Assembly (NCBI RefSeq): GCF_010450875.1
Contig: NZ_CP048422.1
Coordinates: 923,001 to 987,000 of the forward strand
DNA from: Sphingomonas insulae
GTDB lineage: Bacteria; Pseudomonadota; Alphaproteobacteria; Sphingomonadales; Sphingomonadaceae
Direction: 5' to 3'
DNA length: 64,000 bases
The position numbers and the translations under genes are program-made. Below, one piece after another: positions 23,907 to 32,255 of the stretch (positions within the stretch are counted from its first letter, which is position 1; each line of letters starts with the position of its first letter). The notes below the pieces were generated by a model. The model saw only the letters and a program-made list of their open reading frames with translations, ran no database searches and was not told where the DNA came from.

Positions 23907-26900
23907 ATGACCGACCCCATGAAGACCGACGAACGCGCATATCTAGCCGAACACGGCATGTACCGTCCCGACAGCGAGGGCGATGCCTGCGGCGTCGGGC
24001 TGGTCGCCGCCACGGACGGGCGCGCGTCTCGCCGCGTCGTGCAGTCGGCGGTCGATGCGCTGAAGGCGGTGTGGCACCGCGGCGCGGTCGACGCCGATGG
24101 CAAGACCGGCGACGGCGCCGGCATCCATATCGACCTGCCGCACCGCTTCTTCGACGATGCGGTCGTCGCCTCGGGGCACAAGGTGCTGCCGAACCGGCTG
24201 GCGGTCGGCATGATCTTCATGCCGCGTACCGATCTCGGCGCGCAGGAAAACTGCCGCACGATCGTCGAGAGTGCGATCATCGAGGCGGGCTATACCATCT
24301 ACGGCTGGCGGCAGGTGCCGGTCGACGTCTCGGTCATCGGCATGAAGGCGCAGACGACCCGGCCGGAAATCGAACAGATCATGATCGCCGGGCCCCCCTT
24401 GCCGCAAGGCGGCAACAACGAAAATGGGCCCGACGACGTGTCGGCCGCCGAATTCGAAAAGAACCTGTACCTCGTCCGTCGCCGGATCGAAAAGCGGATC
24501 ATCGCCGCGCAGATCCAGGGTTTCTACATCTGTTCGCTGTCGTGCCGCTCGATCGTCTACAAGGGCCTGTTCCTCGCCGAAAGCCTGTCGGTCTTCTATC
24601 CCGACTTGCAGGACCAGCGTTTCGAATCGCGCGTCGCGATCTTTCACCAGCGCTATTCCACCAACACCTTCCCGCAATGGTGGCTGGCGCAGCCGTTCCG
24701 CTGCCTCGCGCACAATGGCGAGATCAACACGGTCCGCGGCAACAAGAACTGGATGCTCAGCCACGAAATCCGCATGGCGAGCCTCGCGTTCGGTGACAAT
24801 TCGGAGGACATCAAACCGGTGATCCCGGCCGGCGCGTCCGACACCGCCGCGCTGGACGCGGTGTTCGAGGCGATCTGTCGGTCGGGGCGCGATGCGCCGA
24901 CCGCCAAGCTGATGCTCGTGCCCGAAGCGTGGCAGAAGGATACCGGCATCCCCGAGGATCATGCCGCGATGTACCAGTATCTCGCGTCGGTCATGGAGCC
25001 GTGGGACGGCCCCGCCGCGCTGGCGATGACCGACGGCCGCTGGGCGGTGGCGGGCGTCGATCGCAACGCGTTGCGTCCGCTGCGCTATACGCAGACGTCC
25101 GACGGGCTGCTGATCGTCGGGTCGGAGACCGGCATGGTCGTCGTCCCCGAATCGACCGTCGTCGCCAAGGGCCGGCTCGGGCCGGGCCAGATGATCGCGG
25201 TCGACCTCGACGAAGGCCGCGTGATGAACGACCGCGAGGTCAAGGACCGGATCAGCGGCGAACACGATTATGCCGCCATGATCGGCGAATTCCACACGCT
25301 CGACGATCTGCCCGAGGTGCCGGACGCGCTCGTCCGCTACGACCGCGCCGGTCTTGCACGGCGGCAGGTCGCCGCCGGCCAGACGCTGGAGGACATGGAG
25401 CTGATCCTGTCGCCGATGGTCGAGACGGGCAAGGAAGCGATCGGGTCGATGGGCGACGACACGCCGCTCGCCGTCATCAGCGACAAGCCGCGCCTCATCA
25501 GCCAGTTCTTCCGCCAGAACTTCAGCCAGGTGACCAACCCGCCGATCGACAGCCTGCGCGAACGCTATGTGATGTCGCTGAAGACGCGGTTCGGCAACCT
25601 TGCCAACATCCTCGACACCGAGGATCAGCGCGATCGCGTGCTGGTGCTCGATTCGCCGGTGCTGACCGGCCAGCATTGGGCGCGGCTGCGGGCGCATTTC
25701 GCAGGCAGCGCGACGGAGATCGACTGCACCTTCGATGCGGACGGCGGCCCCGAAAAGCTGCGCGCGGCGATCCAGCGCATCCGCAACGAGGCCGAACAGG
25801 CCGTGCGCCAGGGCAAGAGCGAATTGTTCCTGACCGACGAGCATGTCTCCGAAGACCGGATCGCGATCGCCGGCGTGCTGGCGGCGGCGGCGGTGCACAC
25901 GCACCTCGTCCGCCGCGGCCTGCGCTCCTACGCCTCGATCAACGTGCGCTCGGCCGAATGCCTCGACACGCATTATTATGCGGTGCTGATCGGCGTCGGC
26001 GCGACGACGGTGAACGCCTATCTGGCCGAAGCGGCGATCATCGATCGCCAGCAGCGCGGCCTGTTCGGCGACCTCGCCCTCGACGAATGCCTCAAGCGGC
26101 ATCGCCATGCGATCGAGGAAGGACTGCTCAAGATCATGAGCAAGATGGGGATCGCGGTGATCTCCTCCTATCGCGGCGGCTACAACTTCGAGGCGGTCGG
26201 CCTCAGCCGCAGCCTGGTCAACGACCTGTTCCCCGGCATGCCCGCCAAGATCTCGGGCGAGGGCTATAATTCGCTGCATCACAGCGCCCTGGTCCGCCAC
26301 GAACTGGCATGGGACGAGGCGGTCGCGAAGCTGCCGATCGGCGGCTTCTACCGCCAGCGCCACACCGGCGAAACGCACGCCTATTCGGCGCAGCTGATGC
26401 ACCTGTTGCAGACTGCCGTGTCGACCGACAGCTATACCAGCTACCTGCAATTCAGCCGCGGCGTCGCCGACCTGCCGCCGGTGTATCTGCGCGACCTCCT
26501 CCAGTTCAATTTCCCGAACGAGGGCGTACCGGTCGATCAGGTCGAGGCGATCACCGAGATTCGCAAGCGCTTCGTCACCCCCGGCATGTCGCTCGGCGCG
26601 CTGTCGCCCGAGGCGCACGAGACGCTGGCGATCGCGATGAACCGCATCGGCGCGAAGGCGGTGTCGGGCGAGGGCGGCGAGGATACCAAGCGCTTCACAC
26701 CCTACGAAAACGGCGACAACGCCAATTCGACGATCAAGCAGATCGCGTCGGGCCGGTTCGGCGTCACCGCCGAATATCTCAACGCCTGCGAAGAGATCGA
26801 GATCAAGGTCGCGCAGGGCGCCAAGCCCGGCGAGGGCGGGCAGCTGCCCGGTTTCAAGGTGACCGAATTCATCGCCAAGTTGCGCCACGCAACGCCCGGC

Positions 26901-28460
26901 GTGACACTCATCAGCCCGCCGCCGCACCACGACATCTATTCGATCGAAGACCTCGCGCAGCTGATCTACGACCTGAAGCAGATCAATCCGCGCGCGCGCG
27001 TCTGCGTCAAGCTGGTCAGCTCGTCGGGCATCGGCACCGTCGCCGCGGGCGTCGCAAAAGCCCACGCAGACGTCATCCTCGTCGCCGGCCATGTCGGCGG
27101 CACCGGCGCATCCCCGCAGACGAGCGTCAAATACGCCGGCACGCCTTGGGAAATGGGCCTCAGCGAAGTCAACCAGGTGCTGACCCTCAACGGCCTGCGC
27201 GGCCGGGTGCGGCTGCGCACCGACGGCGGGCTCAAGACGGGGCGCGACATCGTCATCGCCGCGATCCTCGGTGCGGAGGAATATGGCATCGGCACGCTCA
27301 GCCTCGTCGCGATGGGCTGTATCATGGTCCGCCAGTGCCACAGCAACACCTGCCCGGTCGGCGTCTGCACGCAGGACGAGGCGCTGCGCGGCAAGTTCGT
27401 CGGCACGCCGGAAAAGGTCATCAACCTGATGACCTTCATCGCCGAGGAGGTGCGCGACATCCTCGCCCGTCTGGGCGTGCGCAGCCTCGACGAGGTGATC
27501 GGCCGCACCGAATTCCTGCGCCAGGTCAGCCGCGGTGCCGAACATCTCGACGACCTCGACCTCAATCCGATCCTCGCGAAGGTCGATGCGACCGACGCGG
27601 AACGCCGGTTCTCGCTGTCGACCTTCCGCAACGAAGTCCCCGACAGCCTCGATGCGCAGATCATCAAGGATGCCGCCGCCGTCTTCAGCCGCGGCGAGAA
27701 GATGCAGCTCACCTATTCGGTGCGCAACACGCATCGTGCGGTCGGCACCCGGCTGTCGTCGGAGATCACGCGGCGCTTCGGGATGAGCAAGCTGGCCGAT
27801 GGCCACGTCACCATTCGCCTGCGTGGGTCGGCGGGCCAGTCGCTGGGCGCGTTCCTGTGCAAGGGCATCACGCTCGAAGTGTTCGGCGACGCCAACGATT
27901 ACGTCGGCAAGGGCCTGTCGGGCGGCACGATCATCCTTCGCCCGGCGGTATCCTCGCCGCTCGCCAGCCAGGACAATACGATCGCTGGCAATACCTGCCT
28001 CTACGGCGCGACATCGGGCACGCTGCTCGCGGCGGGGCAGGCGGGCGAGCGCTTTGCGGTGCGCAATTCCGGCGCGACCGTGGTGGTCGAGGGCTGCGGG
28101 GCCAATGGCTGCGAATATATGACCGGCGGCGTCGCGGTGCTGCTCGGCAAGGTCGGCCAGAATTTCGGCGCCGGCATGACCGGCGGCATGGCCTTCGTCT
28201 ACGATCCCGACGGCGAGTTCACCGCGCGCGCCAACCCCGAAAGCATCGTCTGGCAGCGCCTGGCCTCGGCCCATTGGGAAGGCGTGCTGAAGGATCTGAT
28301 CGAACGCCACGCAAGGGCGACCGACAGCAAATGGTCGAAGGGCCTGCTGGCCGACTGGGACCGCATCGCGGGCGATTTCTGGCAGGTGGTGCCGAAGGAG
28401 ATGCTGTCGCGTCAGGCGCATCCGCTCGACGACACGGTCGAACTGGTGGCGGCGGAATAA
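23907..28460 (+). CDS. gltB: Glutamate synthase, large (alpha) subunit
   Basis: A 1,517-residue enzyme that takes ammonia from glutamine and makes two glutamates from 2-oxoglutarate. Order: short propeptide; the N-terminal glutaminase whose nucleophile is Cys28 in GDACGVGL; central and FMN domains; the 3Fe-4S cluster ligands Cys1138, Cys1144 and Cys1149 in GCIMVRQCHSNTCPVGVC; then a C-terminal beta-helix GXGXG-type domain. All length and motif features match alphaproteobacterial GltB. Start ATG at 23907 follows DUF2059 by nine bases. No upstream riboswitch or long leader was seen. Confidence 0.98.
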   Translation: MTDPMKTDERAYLAEHGMYRPDSEGDACGVGLVAATDGRASRRVVQSAVDALKAVWHRGAVDADGKTGDGAGIHIDLPHRFFDDAVVASGHKVLPNRLAVGMIFMPRTDLGAQENCRTIVESAIIEAGYTIYGWRQVPVDVSVIGMKAQTTRPEIEQIMIAGPPLPQGGNNENGPDDVSAAEFEKNLYLVRRRIEKRIIAAQIQGFYICSLSCRSIVYKGLFLAESLSVFYPDLQDQRFESRVAIFHQRYSTNTFPQWWLAQPFRCLAHNGEINTVRGNKNWMLSHEIRMASLAFGDNSEDIKPVIPAGASDTAALDAVFEAICRSGRDAPTAKLMLVPEAWQKDTGIPEDHAAMYQYLASVMEPWDGPAALAMTDGRWAVAGVDRNALRPLRYTQTSDGLLIVGSETGMVVVPESTVVAKGRLGPGQMIAVDLDEGRVMNDREVKDRISGEHDYAAMIGEFHTLDDLPEVPDALVRYDRAGLARRQVAAGQTLEDMELILSPMVETGKEAIGSMGDDTPLAVISDKPRLISQFFRQNFSQVTNPPIDSLRERYVMSLKTRFGNLANILDTEDQRDRVLVLDSPVLTGQHWARLRAHFAGSATEIDCTFDADGGPEKLRAAIQRIRNEAEQAVRQGKSELFLTDEHVSEDRIAIAGVLAAAAVHTHLVRRGLRSYASINVRSAECLDTHYYAVLIGVGATTVNAYLAEAAIIDRQQRGLFGDLALDECLKRHRHAIEEGLLKIMSKMGIAVISSYRGGYNFEAVGLSRSLVNDLFPGMPAKISGEGYNSLHHSALVRHELAWDEAVAKLPIGGFYRQRHTGETHAYSAQLMHLLQTAVSTDSYTSYLQFSRGVADLPPVYLRDLLQFNFPNEGVPVDQVEAITEIRKRFVTPGMSLGALSPEAHETLAIAMNRIGAKAVSGEGGEDTKRFTPYENGDNANSTIKQIASGRFGVTAEYLNACEEIEIKVAQGAKPGEGGQLPGFKVTEFIAKLRHATPGVTLISPPPHHDIYSIEDLAQLIYDLKQINPRARVCVKLVSSSGIGTVAAGVAKAHADVILVAGHVGGTGASPQTSVKYAGTPWEMGLSEVNQVLTLNGLRGRVRLRTDGGLKTGRDIVIAAILGAEEYGIGTLSLVAMGCIMVRQCHSNTCPVGVCTQDEALRGKFVGTPEKVINLMTFIAEEVRDILARLGVRSLDEVIGRTEFLRQVSRGAEHLDDLDLNPILAKVDATDAERRFSLSTFRNEVPDSLDAQIIKDAAAVFSRGEKMQLTYSVRNTHRAVGTRLSSEITRRFGMSKLADGHVTIRLRGSAGQSLGAFLCKGITLEVFGDANDYVGKGLSGGTIILRPAVSSPLASQDNTIAGNTCLYGATSGTLLAAGQAGERFAVRNSGATVVVEGCGANGCEYMTGGVAVLLGKVGQNFGAGMTGGMAFVYDPDGEFTARANPESIVWQRLASAHWEGVLKDLIERHARATDSKWSKGLLADWDRIAGDFWQVVPKEMLSRQAHPLDDTVELVAAE

Positions 28461-28464
28461 GGGG

Positions 28465-28834
28465 TTAGAGCGCGGGCCGGATATCGGTCCGCGCAAAATC
28501 CTCGCCCTTGTAGAGGAGGGGGGCGTCGAGCGCCTTAGCCACGGCATAGACCATGCAATCGCCGAAGTTCAGGCGGGCAGGCCGTCCGCCAAACCGTCGG
28601 AACGCCTCCTGCGCCAACGGCAGATGGGTGACGGCCCAGTCGACGATGGTGATGACGCCATGTCCAAACAGCGGCGCCACGATCGCATGACCAGCAGACC
28701 CCAGTCTTTTGCCAAGGACGAGATGGACTTCGAGCGCCGTCGGAGCCGGCATGACGATGGTGTCGGCGGTCGCGTTCCGCGTCGGCTTCCTCCAGTGCGA
28801 TGGCGACGATTGCCGACGCATCGACGACGATCAC
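28465..28834 (-). pseudogene. vapC: VapC-type PIN-domain toxin, frameshifted
   Basis: The GTG at 28834 overlaps the vapB stop and starts VIVVDASAIVAIALEEADAE, the standard VapC N-terminus with the catalytic Asp. The rest of the family sequence (ADTIVMPAPTALEVHLVLGK, NFGDCMVYAVAKALDAPLLY and on) continues in another frame. The break lies near 28775-28780, and about seven expected residues are missing, so a deletion of roughly 20 bases is likely. The three catalytic acids are therefore split between two frames. The antitoxin gene is intact. It could instead be an assembly error, as it is a single break. Confidence 0.8.
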
Positions 28835-29097
28835 CGTGGCAGGCCATCTTCGTCGTACAGTATCTCGTCGGGGGAACGCGGATCGAGGACCGGTAGCGTG
28901 CGAATGCGTGCCTGTACCTGGCGCACGTCGTCGAGCCATGTCCGCCGCTCGGGTGACAAGTTCACGCGGAGCGACAATTCGCGTGATAATTCGCTCATCA
29001 TGACCTGTCCGATCGTGTCGAGCGGCGACTGACCGCGCAACTCGGCCAGGGCATGGATCGCCTGTTCGACCTCCGTCTGATCGATGTGGATACCCAC
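28831..29097 (-). CDS. vapB: VapB-type antitoxin
   Basis: An 88-residue antitoxin of the PSK/Rv0623-like family, usually a DNA-binding repressor of its own operon and a protein that binds VapC. The helical N-terminal region (VEQAIHALAELRGQSPLDTI) and the C-terminal SPDEILYDEDGLPR ending are typical. The stop TGA overlaps the vapC start (GTGA), so the pair was translated together. Apparently intact, unlike its toxin partner. It lies between gltB and the GST gene in an otherwise housekeeping region, consistent with a mobile module. Confidence 0.83.
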   Translation of the reverse strand: MGIHIDQTEVEQAIHALAELRGQSPLDTIGQVMMSELSRELSLRVNLSPERRTWLDDVRQVQARIRTLPVLDPRSPDEILYDEDGLPR

Positions 29098-29192
29098 GGG
29101 TCACCTGTGCGGTTGAAAGCCGTAGATTAGATTATGCGGCGCCGACCCGCAACGGCTTCACCTCGCCCCCTGCCAGCCCTACAGGTGTCGCC

Positions 29193-29867
29193 ATGTGGCA
29201 GCTTTACCAATTTCCCCTTTGTCCGTTCAGCCGCAAGGTGCGCCTGCTGCTGGGTGAGAAGGGCATCGGTTACGAACTGGTGCGCGAATCGCCCTGGGAT
29301 CGGCGTGACGAGTTCATGGACATGAACCCCGCCGGGGAAACACCCGTCATGGTCGACGCCTCGCGCCCCGGCGCGCCGCTGATCGATTCGATGGCGATCT
29401 GCGAATATTTCGAGGAAACCGTCGACAAGGCGGCGACGATCAACGGCACCGCCGCCAACCGCGCCGAAATCCGCCGGCTGGTCAGCTGGTTCGACACCCA
29501 TTTCTATCGTGACGTCACCGGGCCGTTGTTGCACGAACGCGTCGTCAAGCGTCTGGCCCACCGCGCCGCACCCGATGCCAGGGGGCTGCGCGAGGCGATG
29601 AAGGCCGCGGTTAGCCACCTCGACTATACCGATTACCTGCTGGATCACCGCAATTGGCTGGGCGGTGCGACGATGAGCCTCGCCGATCTCGCCGCCGCGG
29701 CGCAGATTTCGGTCGCCGATTACCTCGGCGGGATCGACTGGAAGGGCCATGACCAGACCGCGCGCTGGTATCGCGGCTTCAAGAGCCGGCCGAGCTTCCG
29801 CCCCCTGCTGTCCGAACGCATGGAGATGATCGGCCCGCCGGCACATTATGACAATGTCGATTTCTAA
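29193..29867 (+). CDS. Glutathione S-transferase family protein
   Basis: A 224-residue cytosolic protein with a thioredoxin-like N-domain starting MWQLYQFPLCPFSRKVRLLL, where the CPFS motif supplies the active thiol, and NPAGETPVMVD, DSMAICEYFEE for glutathione binding. The C-terminal half is helical with SLADLAAAAQISVADYLG. The CPFS active site places it with Cys-type GSTs rather than the Ser/Tyr types. Substrate is unknown. Its 3' end overlaps the csaA start by 20 bases, so the genes may be co-translated. Confidence 0.87.
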   Translation: MWQLYQFPLCPFSRKVRLLLGEKGIGYELVRESPWDRRDEFMDMNPAGETPVMVDASRPGAPLIDSMAICEYFEETVDKAATINGTAANRAEIRRLVSWFDTHFYRDVTGPLLHERVVKRLAHRAAPDARGLREAMKAAVSHLDYTDYLLDHRNWLGGATMSLADLAAAAQISVADYLGGIDWKGHDQTARWYRGFKSRPSFRPLLSERMEMIGPPAHYDNVDF

Positions 29868-30201
29868 GCCCATCGCCTACGCCGATTTCGAGGCGGTCGA
29901 TATCCGCGTCGGCACCGTCGTCGCCGCCGAACCGTTCCCCGAAGCGCGCAAGCCTGCGATCAAGCTGCGCATCGATTTCGGTGCGGAGATCGGCGTGAAG
30001 AAATCCTCGGCACAGGTCACCGATCATTACACGCCCGATGCGCTGGTCGGTCGGCAGGTCGCGGCGGTGGTCAATTTCCCGCCTAGGCAGATCGGCCCGT
30101 TCATGTCCGAAGTTCTGACGCTCGGCTTTCCGGATGCGGACGGCAAGGTCGTGCTGATCGGCCCCGGGCTGCCCGTGCCGGACGGCGGCAAGCTGTTCTG
30201 A
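29848..30201 (+). CDS. csaA: CsaA-like tRNA-binding/chaperone-like protein
   Basis: A 117-residue protein with a single tRNA-binding (EMAP/OB) domain: DFEAVDIRVGTVVAAEPFPEA, KLRIDFGAEIGVKKSSAQ, VAAVVNFPPRQIGPFMSEVL, and a GLPVPDGGKLF C-terminal end. CsaA binds tRNA-like RNA and can assist Sec export in Bacillus; its role here is not established. Two ATG codons, at 29848 and 29854, both lie within the GST gene end; I list the first. It is followed by a gap with a convergent gene. Confidence 0.9.
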   Translation: MTMSISKPIAYADFEAVDIRVGTVVAAEPFPEARKPAIKLRIDFGAEIGVKKSSAQVTDHYTPDALVGRQVAAVVNFPPRQIGPFMSEVLTLGFPDADGKVVLIGPGLPVPDGGKLF

Positions 30202-30211
30202 TTTCCCCCGC

Positions 30212-30625
30212 CTAGCGCAGCAACGCCAGCGTCGCATCGTCCCGCTCGCCGTCGAAGAACCGGTCGAGTGCCGCGACGAACGGCGCCGGATCGTCCGCGA
30301 CCGCGGCGAACAGCGTCATCGACGATCGCAGCTTCACCGCATCGATCCCGCCGAAGATCGCCGTCGCGCTGCCTGGCGCCGCGATCGCCGCCTGCGTCGC
30401 CTCGATCAATCGCCGGCCCAGCAGCGGATGCGACAGATATGCCCGCGCCTCCGCCTCGTCGACGATCGCATAGAAGCGAGCGGTCTCGCTCCGCCCCAAT
30501 CCCGCGATCTGGGGAAAGACGAACCACATCCAGTGGCTCGCCTTGCGCCCGGCCCGCAACTCGTCGAGCGCTTGGGGATAGGTCCGCGCCTGTGCGGAAA
30601 CGAAACGATCGAGGTTCTGCGCCAT
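30212..30625 (-). CDS. DUF1810 family protein
   Basis: A 137-residue protein of the DUF1810 (Pfam, calpastatin-like in early naming) family: NLDRFVSAQARTYPQALDELRAGRKASHWMWFVFPQI, then LGRSETARFYAI and LLGRRLIEATQA. Function is unknown for the family; it is widespread in bacteria as a single soluble domain. It converges with csaA and diverges from the lipoprotein gene, separated by about 40 bases. The start is the first ATG, with no striking ribosome-binding site visible. Confidence 0.88.
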   Translation of the reverse strand: MAQNLDRFVSAQARTYPQALDELRAGRKASHWMWFVFPQIAGLGRSETARFYAIVDEAEARAYLSHPLLGRRLIEATQAAIAAPGSATAIFGGIDAVKLRSSMTLFAAVADDPAPFVAALDRFFDGERDDATLALLR

Positions 30626-30666
30626 CGTTCAGGCAACCCGCTCGTACCCCGCTGCGTTCCACCCCC

Positions 30667-31173
30667 ATGCGCCTCATCCCGCTCATCCCGCTGTTGCTGC
30701 TCGCCGCGTGCGGCAGCCGAACCGAAAAGCCGGCGGACAATGCCGCCGCGGCGGCGTTCGTGCCGCCGCCGACGCAGGCACCGACGCCGATCCCCGGTCA
30801 GGCGCACAGCAATCCGATCACGGCCTATGTCGGCAAATACCCGACCGACACGGTCGACGGCGTCGGCTTCTACGACCGGACCGAAGTCGCGCGCGCGTTG
30901 ATCGACGCGGTAGGGGAGGACAAGGTCCGCCGCCGCTTCACGGCGCGCGATGCAGTTACCGTCCCGATCTTCGCGACCAAGGACAAGCGTATCGCGGCAC
31001 ACGGCTGCGAAGCGCATAATTGCGCCGACGCCAACTGGACCTTCCTGGTCGCCGAGGACGGCAGCAACGGCGAGGCTTGTTATCACGATGCCGCGACGAT
31101 GGGCGCGACCAGCCGCTGGTATGCCGCCGGTGTGGCCCCGCGATCGCGCCCCGGCGATTGTCCGCAGGAGTAG
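30667..31173 (+). CDS. Small secreted lipoprotein, unknown function
   Basis: A 168-residue protein with a lipobox LLLLAAC ending at Cys15, so probably lipidated and anchored to an envelope membrane. After a Thr/Pro/Ala-rich linker, the C-terminal domain contains YVGKYPTDTVDGVGFYD, a CEAHNC pair, and a further Cys-rich ending (GEACYHDA, RPGDCPQE), probably forming disulfides in the periplasm. I do not recognise the family. The gene is directly followed, after four bases, by the YbhB-like gene (ATG at 31178). Confidence 0.72.
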   Translation: MRLIPLIPLLLLAACGSRTEKPADNAAAAAFVPPPTQAPTPIPGQAHSNPITAYVGKYPTDTVDGVGFYDRTEVARALIDAVGEDKVRRRFTARDAVTVPIFATKDKRIAAHGCEAHNCADANWTFLVAEDGSNGEACYHDAATMGATSRWYAAGVAPRSRPGDCPQE

Positions 31174-31177
31174 ACCG

Positions 31178-31798
31178 ATGCTCGAACATGTACCCGCCTG
31201 GTTGGGCAAGGCGCTGGGCGACGTCCGCGCCGGGATGGAGAAGCTGGGCGTCGCCCGGATGGTGACGGATAGCGGCCTGCCGTCGCTCGATCTGTCCAGC
31301 CCCGCCTTCGCCGACGGCGCGCGGTTGCCGGAACGCTTCACCGCGGATGGGGCGGGCGTATCGCCGCCGTTGCTATGGGGATCGCCGCCGGCCGGTACCG
31401 CGCATCTGGCGCTGCTGGTCGAGGATGCCGATGCACCCGCGCCGCAGCCGCTGGTCCACGCCGTGGTCTGGGGCCTTCCCGCCGATGCGGGGCGGTTGGC
31501 GGAGGGTGCGGTGACTGCCGATGGCGCCGGCACGCCCGATCGCGACGTCGGCCGCAATTCCTATTTCCGTGAAGGCTGGCTGCCACCCGATCCCCCGACT
31601 GGCCATGGCGCGCATCGCTACGCCTTTCAGCTGTTCGCGCTCGATGCCGGGGCCGGCGACCCGGGTGAAACGCCCGGTCGGTCGGCGATGCTGGATGCGA
31701 TGGCGGGCCATGTGCTGGCCGCAGGGGTGCTCATCGGCACGTACAGCCGCGGCGAAGCGGTACCGGCTGGACCGGTCGGCGCGGCGGCGACCGCCTGA
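31178..31798 (+). CDS. YbhB/YbcL (Raf kinase inhibitor-like) family protein
   Basis: A 206-residue phosphatidylethanolamine-binding-like protein. Family features: LDLSSPAFADGARLPERFTADGAGVSPPLLWG, then ALLVEDADAPAPQPLVHAVVWG, and GHGAHRYAFQLFALD. PEBP-like proteins bind phospholipids or small ligands; for bacterial members, the role is unsettled. CAGGAG precedes the ATG, and the gene lies four bases after the lipoprotein stop, so it is probably an operon. Somewhat longer than E. coli YbhB (158) through an N-terminal extension. Confidence 0.87.
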   Translation: MLEHVPAWLGKALGDVRAGMEKLGVARMVTDSGLPSLDLSSPAFADGARLPERFTADGAGVSPPLLWGSPPAGTAHLALLVEDADAPAPQPLVHAVVWGLPADAGRLAEGAVTADGAGTPDRDVGRNSYFREGWLPPDPPTGHGAHRYAFQLFALDAGAGDPGETPGRSAMLDAMAGHVLAAGVLIGTYSRGEAVPAGPVGAAATA

Positions 31799-31864
31799 TG
31801 GCATGAGGGGGAGGGGGGTGGCCCGGCCGGCACGCGCCGGGCCCGACCCGCTCTGGCATGGGAC

Positions 31865-31951
31865 TTAGCCGACGGTCGCGCCGCCCTGGCTGGCGATCAC
31901 GAGGATGGTCGTCGCGAACGAAGCGAGACCGAGGAACAGGCTGCGATACAT
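31865..31951 (-). CDS. 28-residue predicted membrane microprotein
   Basis: ATG TAT... encodes MYRSLFLGLASFATTILVIA and a further eight residues ending in TAA. The middle is a convincing single hydrophobic segment. A GGGAGAATCACC ribosome-binding site precedes it. It is the second gene of a pair with the 36-residue ORF upstream on the same strand (31979-32089), 27 bases apart. Too short for ordinary gene callers. Function unknown; sphingomonads contain many similar tiny hydrophobic proteins. Confidence 0.6.
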   Translation of the reverse strand: MYRSLFLGLASFATTILVIASQGGATVG

Positions 31952-31978
31952 GGTGATTCTCCCGATGAGCCGCGGGGC

Positions 31979-32089
31979 TCAGGCGACCGGAACGACGGGG
32001 ACGGCGGCGCTGATCGCGAGGGCGGCAAAGGCGAGAGCGGCGACGACCGAGAAGGCGGCGCGCTGGGCGAGTTCGAAGCGGAGGAACAT
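31979..32089 (-). CDS. 36-residue predicted membrane microprotein
   Basis: Encodes MFLRFELAQRAAFSVVAALA followed by an Ala/Val-rich hydrophobic segment ending VVPVVPVA-like. The first ten residues are amphipathic; the remainder is one membrane-spanning stretch. AGGGAAGTCACC lies upstream of the ATG. Both this and the following 28-residue ORF have TCACC directly before ATG, so they share a similar translation start context. I infer a two-gene operon of membrane microproteins. No known function. Confidence 0.6.
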   Translation of the reverse strand: MFLRFELAQRAAFSVVAALAFAALAISAAVPVVPVA

Positions 32090-32255
32090 GGTGACTTCCC
32101 TTTGGTGATCGGAGCGAGACATTCGCTCATCGATGCCAAGGGATTTGCAGCTGCCGTGCCAGTTTATCTAAATGGCTGAATTATCACGAAAAGCCATTCA
32201 AACCCCAAAAGTGTTGGTGAATTTCGCCAACCTCATGGCGCGCATTGCGCCAATA

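Noticed and set aside
23943..28547. Long open frame of over 1,500 codons on the minus strand opposite gltB
   Set aside because: GC-rich codon mirror of a firmly identified gene; Arg/Asp/His-rich composition and no family features.
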